A DNA stretch of 27,377 nt, taken from the NCBI GenBank assembly GCA_030612485.1, contig JAUWNS010000005.1:1-27377 (forward strand), in the 5' to 3' direction. Below are positions 22,704-27,377 of the stretch, in pieces. This DNA is from Candidatus Bipolaricaulota bacterium. GTDB taxonomy: Bacteria; Bipolaricaulota; Bipolaricaulia; UBA7950; UBA9294. The notes under the pieces were generated by a model. It saw only the letters and a list, made by a program, of their open reading frames with translations, was not told the DNA's origin and ran no database searches. The position numbers and the translations under genes were made by a program. The stretch's first letter is position 1; each line of letters begins with the position of its first letter.

Positions 22704-22774
22704 TTAGGGCGGGAGGATTCGAACCTCCGATCACGGCTCCAAAGGCCGCTGCCTTACCGGTTGGCTACGGCCTT
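22704..22774 (-). tRNA. tRNA-Gln (anticodon TTG), acceptor stem imperfect
   Basis: Seen on the minus strand: D-arm GCC..GGC with AACCGGTAA loop, anticodon stem GCGGC/GCCGT with loop CTTTGGA (TTG at 34-36, glutamine), and a canonical T-arm GGAGG-TTCGAAT-CCTCC. The 3' acceptor half is CGCCCTA, discriminator A, and CCA is not encoded. The 5' half is AAGGCCG, so positions 1-72 (A-A) and 5-68 (C-C) do not pair. The 5' 21 nt also encode the end of SpoVG. The tRNA may be partly decayed, or kept in this form by the overlap with spoVG. Confidence 0.75.
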
Positions 22775-23080
22775 AAATATCAGGTCCTGCGTGGGGATTT
22801 CCTGAGCAAAGATTGTCTTTTCCTCGGCCACAGCCTCGCGGTATTTCGCAAGGACCACCTGTTCTAATCTCAATCGAAACTCGTTGTCGATCGGATGGGC
22901 TGTGTCGCGGAACTCGCCGTTCTTAACCTCGCGACTGGGCATGGCGACGAACAGGTGTTCCTTCCCCTGGATCACCTTCACGCTGTGAATGATGAATACG
23001 TCATCAAAAATGATCGAGCAGAACGCTTTCAGGTTCCCCTCATTGCGCATCGGTCGAATCTCTACCTTGGTTATCTCCAC
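22754..23080 (-). CDS. spoVG: SpoVG-family RNA/DNA-binding regulator
   Basis: A 108-residue protein of the SpoVG family. Motifs: MEITKVEIRPMRNEGNLKAF, CSIIFDDVFIIHSVKVIQG, and AMPSREVKNGEFRDTAHPID. The last is the family hallmark, followed by a helix ending EAVAEE. In Bacillus and Staphylococcus SpoVG binds nucleic acids and modulates septation, virulence and RNA stability; a homologue outside spore-formers is common. The start is GTG 23080. The last seven codons (KAVANR and TAA) lie inside the tRNA-Gln gene. It is about 20 residues longer than the 84-97 usual for the family, and the extra C-terminus includes this overlap. Confidence 0.9.
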   Translation of the reverse strand: MEITKVEIRPMRNEGNLKAFCSIIFDDVFIIHSVKVIQGKEHLFVAMPSREVKNGEFRDTAHPIDNEFRLRLEQVVLAKYREAVAEEKTIFAQEIPTQDLIFKAVANR

Positions 23081-23117
23081 CCTGAATGACCTCGCTATCT
23101 AACTCTTTGAGCGATCC

Positions 23118-23146
23118 ATCTTAACGAAAAGCCCCTATCCTTTCAA
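23118..23146 (-). promoter_or_regulatory. Candidate promoter of spoVG
   Basis: TTGAAA (23141-23146) and TAAGAT (23118-23123) are 17 bp apart on the minus strand and 38 nt before the start codon. The -35 box overlaps the direct repeat CAATATT that flanks the adjoining MITE-like element, so the insertion may have rearranged what lies upstream of the promoter. Confidence 0.5.
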
Positions 23147-23150
23147 TATT

Positions 23151-23434
23151 CGGTTCCTTGTCGTTTCGAGTGGGTAGATGTAGGCATAACGGAACCAGTA
23201 CATCTCGCAAAGACGTGAAGCAGTAGCGGGTAATGAGTGACAAGAAAGAGCAGGAGCATTCTCTCGCAAAGCCGCAGAGAGCGCCAAGGAAAGCGGTAGA
23301 ATTGGAAAAGAACAAGAACAGAAGGCATCTCTTGGCGATCTTGGCGTCTTGAGTGAGTGCAACAAACGGGCGAGAGAACAGCCTTCTATCATTTGTGGTC
23401 ACAGGTTGTTATCAGCTCAAAACGGCAAAGAGCC
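23151..23434. repeat. MITE-like repeat, copy B, with 7-bp target-site duplication
   Basis: About 284 bp, the same element as at 1593-1914. Its left end is CGGTTCCTTGTCGTTTCGAG then TGGGTAG (23151-23177). Its right end (about 23409-23434) is a degraded inverted version, with about 19 of 26 bases matching. The 7-bp direct repeat CAATATT flanks it exactly (23144-23150 and 23435-23441). It lacks the nested palindrome of copy A and encodes nothing plausible. It sits between mutS2 (stop at 23442) and the spoVG promoter. Confidence 0.8.
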
Positions 23435-23441
23435 CAATATT

Positions 23442-25787
23442 CTACTCTCCTGCGAGCTCGAAGATGGTAACCCCATCCCCCCCTTCCCTTTGGGGTGCCA
23501 GGCTGCAAGACGAGACAAAGGAACAGGAGGATAGGTAAGCCCTGATAGCGTCCCGCAGGGCACCGGTTCCTTTGCCGTGGAGGACGCTCGCTCGCCTAAT
23601 GTCGGTGAGCAGGAGCTGGTCGAGGTATGCTTCAAGCTCGCGTAGCGCCTCGGAGACCGTCATCCCGCGCACGTTCAACTGGAGGGAAACTTGGCCGGTT
23701 CGCAAACCGGCGGGGCGATAGAAACGGGACTTTGGCTTAGACTCTCGCCGTTTCGCCAGGGAGAGATCAGCGGCTTCTGTGGAGACGCGAATCCCTTCCA
23801 GATCGATTGTCACCTTCCCGCGTGGGGATATGCTCGCGATCCGCCCGTCGGTGTCCAAGCTGTGCACATGCACGAACTGCCCCACCTGGATCTCGTCGGG
23901 AGAGAGAGTGGCCCCCTCGTCCTCGCGTGTGGCACACTCCTCCTCTATGCGCAGCTCACCACGCAAGTCGGCAAGCTCACGGTAGGCCCTCTTTGCCTCC
24001 TCCACGGTTGGAGAGGCTTTGATCTTGCGCAAGAGACGCTCTACTTGTTCTTGGCTTCGACGGAGGAACGCTTCCAGCTCCCTGATCCTAGTAGAGAGCG
24101 TCTCTTCTTTGGCCTCTTCGAACGTGGCTACTTTCTCCGCGTAGGTGTGTTTCAGCTTGCTCGCCTCTGCCAGTTCTTGTTCCGCCCTAGTGCGGTGTTT
24201 GAGGAGCGTCTGGCGTTCGCGATTGAGCTCCTCGATGATGTCCTCGGCGCGGATCTCCCCTTTAGTGAGGAACGATTTTGCTCGTGTCACCAAATCCTCG
24301 GAAAGGCCAAGGCCGCGAGCGATGACGAACGCGTTGCTCTTGCCGGGGACTCCCTCAATCACTCGGAAGGTAGGGGAGAGGGTCTCGGCGTCGAATTCCA
24401 TCGATGCGGTCTTCACCGCAGGATGACGGATAGCGAAGTACTTGAGCGGGGTGAGGTGCGTGGAGACGGCGACCAGTGCCTCGGCCTCAAGCAGGTCCTC
24501 GATGATGGCTAGGCCAAGGGCGGCCCCTTCCTGCGGGTCGGTCCCCGCACCGAGTTCGTCGAGGAGGACGAGAGCGCCCGCGTCGGCCTCCTCCAGGATG
24601 GAGACAATGTTTTTCATGTGGGCGGAGAAGGTGGAGAGGTTCTGCGAGATCGATTGTTCGTCCCCGATGTCGGTTCGCACCTTGGAGACGAGGGAAATCT
24701 CGCTATCCGGGGAGGCGGGAATGGGGATGATCGATTGGGTCATCAGCGTCAGCAAGCCGAGCGTCTTCAAGGTCACCGTCTTACCGCCGGTGTTCGGCCC
24801 GGTGATCACCGCCATACGGGTTCGATCTCCAATGGAGAGGGAGACTGGGACGACCTGTTCCCGGTCAATGAGGGGGTGGCAAGCGTTGCGAAGCGAAAGA
24901 GAGCGGGAGAGACGGGGGAAGGAACAGTGATGGGCGATCGCGTAGGAGGCACGAGCGAAGAGGGAATCGAGGTGAGCAAGGATCGCCCGGTTGTGCAGGA
25001 ATGAAGATCCCTTCTCCTTGAATGCCTCGGTCAGCTCGCGCAGGATACGCAGCCGCTCATCGTGAATCTCCCCACTCAGGGTAGCAAGGTTGTTGTTCTC
25101 CGTTACGAGCGTGGTCGGCTCGGCGTACAGGGTCTGGCCGGTCGCCGAACGATCGTGAACGACGAACCCCATCGCCCCGACCGCCCCACTCTTGATCGGA
25201 ACGACCAGCCGCCCGGCGCGGCGGGTGATCACCGCTTCGCTGATCAGTTCAGGGTTACGATCGATCAGTGCGCGTAGCTTCTTCTCGACCCTCTGTTCGA
25301 GAGTTCTTTGCTTTGCGATCAGGCTCTTCAGCGTTGGAGAGGCATCGTCGCGCACCGCGCCGGTCTCGTCGATTGCCCGATGGATTCTCTTCGCAAGATC
25401 GATCGCCTCGAAGAGACGCTCGGCGAACCGTCGTAGGGACGGGAAGGCCTCTTGCGTGGTGAATACGGCTCGGATGCGCCGGGTCTCATCGATCGTTTGC
25501 AGGACGAGAAGGAACTCCTCCCCAGCGAGAAAGGCGTGCTCCTCGGCCCGCCTGAGAAAGGGGGCGAGATCTTCCACCCCGTGAAGAGAGAAACGCCCTT
25601 GCTCCTCCAAGAAGGAGATCGCCTCACCGACCTCGGCCATCCCTTGCTCTATCGCCTCTCGATCCGCGAGCGGGGTAAGGGCATCGATCGCCTCCTCGCC
25701 GAGAGAGGAGGAGCAGAATCCCTTCAGAAGATGCTTGACGCGATCGAATTCGAGATCACGCAGCGTCTTGTCGTTGGCGATCGCCAT
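23442..25787 (-). CDS. mutS2: MutS2 (ribosome rescue / recombination ATPase with Smr domain)
   Basis: A 781-residue protein of usual MutS2 length. Seen: an N-terminal region lacking the mismatch-recognition domain, a lever/core region, Walker A GPNTGGKT at 330-337, the Walker B LLDELGAGTDP at about 409-419, a long coiled stretch rich in Glu/Arg/Leu (about 520-640), a small KOW-like region (EIQVGQFVHVHSLDTDGRI), and a C-terminal Smr domain with LNVRGMTVSEALRELEAYLD and HGKGTGALRDAIR. MutS2 suppresses homologous recombination and, in Bacillus, splits collided ribosomes. The ATG at 25787 lies 7 nt after fabK and the two are probably co-transcribed. The stop is next to repeat copy B. Confidence 0.97.
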   Translation of the reverse strand: MAIANDKTLRDLEFDRVKHLLKGFCSSSLGEEAIDALTPLADREAIEQGMAEVGEAISFLEEQGRFSLHGVEDLAPFLRRAEEHAFLAGEEFLLVLQTIDETRRIRAVFTTQEAFPSLRRFAERLFEAIDLAKRIHRAIDETGAVRDDASPTLKSLIAKQRTLEQRVEKKLRALIDRNPELISEAVITRRAGRLVVPIKSGAVGAMGFVVHDRSATGQTLYAEPTTLVTENNNLATLSGEIHDERLRILRELTEAFKEKGSSFLHNRAILAHLDSLFARASYAIAHHCSFPRLSRSLSLRNACHPLIDREQVVPVSLSIGDRTRMAVITGPNTGGKTVTLKTLGLLTLMTQSIIPIPASPDSEISLVSKVRTDIGDEQSISQNLSTFSAHMKNIVSILEEADAGALVLLDELGAGTDPQEGAALGLAIIEDLLEAEALVAVSTHLTPLKYFAIRHPAVKTASMEFDAETLSPTFRVIEGVPGKSNAFVIARGLGLSEDLVTRAKSFLTKGEIRAEDIIEELNRERQTLLKHRTRAEQELAEASKLKHTYAEKVATFEEAKEETLSTRIRELEAFLRRSQEQVERLLRKIKASPTVEEAKRAYRELADLRGELRIEEECATREDEGATLSPDEIQVGQFVHVHSLDTDGRIASISPRGKVTIDLEGIRVSTEAADLSLAKRRESKPKSRFYRPAGLRTGQVSLQLNVRGMTVSEALRELEAYLDQLLLTDIRRASVLHGKGTGALRDAIRAYLSSCSFVSSCSLAPQREGGDGVTIFELAGE

Positions 25788-25794
25788 CGCTAGG

Positions 25795-26724
25795 TTACAG
25801 CGCTCCCTCCGGGAGAAGATTTCTCGCCGTCTCTACCATCTCCGCGATGATCGTCCCCACCGGTTTCACCTCGGTTACGAGCCCGCTGACCTGACCGGCC
25901 ATCAAGGAGCCGGTCTCTGTATCCCCGTCGTAGACGGCACGGCGAAGGCCTCCTACGGCCAGGGTTTCGAACTCCTCTCGCGGCCGCCCTTCATGCTCGT
26001 AGCGGGCGAACTGTTTACTCAGCTTGTTCGCAAGGGTGCGCACCGGGGCACCTATGCTCCGCCCGGTGACGATCGTCGCGCGTCCGTTCGCCTTCAGGAC
26101 AGCCTCCTTGAAGTTGTCGTGCACCGGAGCTTCGGCGGAAACGAGGAAGCGGGTTCCCATCTGAACTCCTTCCGCTCCGAGTACGATAGCCGCAGCGAGC
26201 CCACGGCCATCGCCGATCCCCCCGGCAGCGATCACCGGAATCGATATAGCATCGACCACCTGAGGAACGAGGACGATCGTCGTCACCTCGCCGACGTGCC
26301 CCCCGGATTCCGTCCCCTCGGCGATGACTCCGTCCGCACCGGAACGCTCCATCCTCCGAGCGAGGGAGACAGCGGGGACGACAGGAAAGACCTTGATCCC
26401 CGCTTCTTTCAGCCGGTCTATGTACTTCGCTGGGTTCCCAGCGCCGGTCGTCACCATGGGAACGCGCTCACGAATGACGATCTCCACCTGCTCATCGATA
26501 TCGGGGTCCATCAGCATCAGGTTGACCCCGAACGGGCAATTGGTCTTTTCTCGCACCTCGGCGATCTGCGTGACCAGGAGATCGGGCGGCATTCCGCCCG
26601 AGCCGATCACCCCTAACCCACCGGCCTCAGAGACCGCCGCGACGAGCTGGGCACGCGACACGTGTGCCATCCCCCCAAGGAGGATGGGATAACGAATACC
26701 GAGCATCTGACAGATTCGATTCAC
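25795..26724 (-). CDS. fabK: Enoyl-[ACP] reductase FabK (2-nitropropane dioxygenase-like flavoprotein)
   Basis: A 309-residue FMN protein of the nitronate monooxygenase superfamily. The motif set is that of FabK: LLGGMAHVSRAQLVAAVSEA, GGLGVIGSGGM, FGVNLMLMDP, MVTTGAGNPAKYIDRLKEAG, VIAEGTESGGHVGEVTT, IPVIAAGGIGDGRGLA, GVQMGTRFLVS. FabK reduces trans-2-enoyl-ACP with NAD(P)H in the last step of type II fatty acid elongation. A nitronate monooxygenase is the alternative, but the ESGGH and GNPAKY segments favour FabK. The GTG at 26724 follows AAGGGGGTAAAAA. The rest of the fatty acid genes are not in the window. An extended -10 (TGGTATCAT) lies about 30 nt upstream. Confidence 0.87.
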   Translation of the reverse strand: MNRICQMLGIRYPILLGGMAHVSRAQLVAAVSEAGGLGVIGSGGMPPDLLVTQIAEVREKTNCPFGVNLMLMDPDIDEQVEIVIRERVPMVTTGAGNPAKYIDRLKEAGIKVFPVVPAVSLARRMERSGADGVIAEGTESGGHVGEVTTIVLVPQVVDAISIPVIAAGGIGDGRGLAAAIVLGAEGVQMGTRFLVSAEAPVHDNFKEAVLKANGRATIVTGRSIGAPVRTLANKLSKQFARYEHEGRPREEFETLAVGGLRRAVYDGDTETGSLMAGQVSGLVTEVKPVGTIIAEMVETARNLLPEGAL

Positions 26725-27076
26725 TTTTTACCCCCTTGCTAACTCTTACAAAGATGATACCATGCCGCGCGGGAAACGGACAGGAACCAAAGAGGTTACC
26801 TTAGTAAAACGCTGGAAAGTTGCACCTACGGGTGGGAAATGTGAGGCTGTAATCGCTTTATCACAGACTGATCGATCGCTTAGTTAAGAATCTATCGGCA
26901 TAAATAAGGCTTCACACCGCGGGTGAGAATCTTGTACAATAGGAGAGCAAACGGGAGAGGGTGAGGAAATACGGTGAGCGAATAGGTGGCCTATGTATCG
27001 GACAGAAAGGATGGAGTTGTGAGGTTGTGAGCAGAGGGGGCTGCCAAAGCTGTGATAATACAAGGGGCATTGGAAG
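26725..27076. other. Intergenic region, divergent promoters
   Basis: About 350 bp with no credible gene. On the minus strand TGGTATCAT (26754-26762) may be an extended -10 for fabK with a poor -35. On the plus strand TTCACA (26911-26916), an 18-bp spacer and TACAAT (26935-26940) form a plausible promoter 137 bp before the DUF1016 gene. The rest is G/A-rich on the plus strand; no repeat shared with the rest of the window was seen. Confidence 0.45.
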
Positions 27077-27377
27077 ATGGGGAATAAGCTGACAGAATCC
27101 AATAATCCACCTTTGGTGCCCAAAGATCTACTGGGCGATATCCGCAAACTTATCGAAGAGACCCGCTCGGCCGTCGCAAGAACGGTCAACACTGGGCTGA
27201 CCATGCTCTACTGGCGGATTGGTAAGCGGATCAGGGAAGAGATTCTCAAAGGACATCGCGCGGAGTATGGCAAGCAGATTGTCGTATCTCTGTCACGACA
27301 ATTGGTGCAGGAACACGGGAACATATTTTCATAAAAGAACCTCCGGCGAATGGTCCAATTTGCAGAGTTCTTTCCTG
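27077..27377 (+). pseudogene. DUF1016/YhcG-like PDDEXK nuclease, N-terminal part, with premature stop
   Basis: The only gene-like plus-strand reading frame at the right edge. LLGDIRKLIEETRSAVARTV, then LYWRIGKRIREEILKGHRAE, YGKQIVVSLSRQLVQEHGNI, F, S is the N-terminal domain of the DUF1016 family, whose C-terminal part is a PDDEXK nuclease. A TAA at 27332 follows FS, and the same frame continues with KNLRRMVQFAEFFP, exactly the next conserved block (usually FSxKNLRRMVQFAE). A single change (GAA to TAA) would explain it. Thus the gene is broken rather than ended, although the C-terminal part lies outside the window. Start at ATG 27077, preceded by AAGGGG at a suitable distance. Confidence 0.75.

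Noticed and set aside
23691..24512. Long plus-strand frames opposite mutS2
   Set aside because: They are shadows of the MutS2 coding sequence; the minus-strand motifs are unambiguous.
25735..26616. A 293-codon plus-strand frame opposite fabK
   Set aside because: Antisense to FabK, with Arg/His-rich composition typical of shadow frames.

Overview
The window is about 27 kb of bacterial chromosome. Nearly every intact gene lies on the minus strand; only decayed fragments and one broken gene at the right edge read on the plus strand. Gene content suggests an anaerobic bacterium from a deep-branching lineage: two ferredoxin-containing Mrp/MinD-like ATPases with two NifX/NifB-like small proteins, a FabK enoyl reductase, MutS2, SpoVG, and a broken leucine-rich-repeat gene of a kind I associate with Bipolaricaulota (Acetothermia) or Thermotogota-like genomes. 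The lineage is inferred; no rRNA is present.

Layout, left to right. (1) 1-1344: the start of a PHP-domain phosphoesterase and UDP-GlcNAc 2-epimerase (wecB), overlapping by 4 nt. (2) 1345-2275: decayed DNA holding a MITE-like repeat with inverted ends and the C-terminal remnant of an IS256-type transposase. (3) 2325-16012: a long minus-strand sugar cluster. It starts with a GntR/FadR regulator behind a strong sigma-70-like promoter. Then follow a DapA/NanA-family aldolase, an Opp/Dpp-type ABC importer (binding protein and two permeases, no ATPase), a xylose-isomerase-like TIM barrel protein, a histidine phosphatase, an FAD oxidoreductase, a GmhA-like SIS isomerase, a ROK kinase, a HAD hydrolase, a conserved protein of unknown function, an HldE-type PfkB kinase and a DUF1893 protein. 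The set looks like import and breakdown or interconversion of an unusual, probably C6-C9 phosphorylated, sugar; the heptose-like isomerase, kinase and phosphatase are notable. (4) 16161-17560: a gene graveyard with the tail of glmS, the head of an Eco57I-like restriction-modification protein, a transposase fragment, a decayed second copy of a zinc-ribbon/DUF89 junction, and a yggS gene with an internal deletion.

(5) 17557-21500: one operon from a clear promoter, encoding two NifX-like proteins, two MrpORP-like ATPases, a zinc-ribbon protein and a DUF89 phosphatase, joined mostly by 4-nt overlaps. It resembles the orange-protein (ORP) loci of anaerobes. (6) 21500-23440: repeats, a sulfotransferase-like gene, a frameshifted leucine-rich-repeat gene lying directly against a tRNA-Gln gene, spoVG (whose 3' end runs into that tRNA), and a second copy of the MITE-like repeat flanked by 7-bp direct repeats. 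(7) 23442-26724: mutS2 and fabK. (8) 26725-27377: an intergenic region and a plus-strand DUF1016/YhcG-like nuclease gene with a premature stop.

The most interesting points are the sugar cluster with its uncharacterised proteins, the ORP-like module with a duplicated and decayed tail, the spoVG/tRNA overlap, and the recently mobile-looking MITE.
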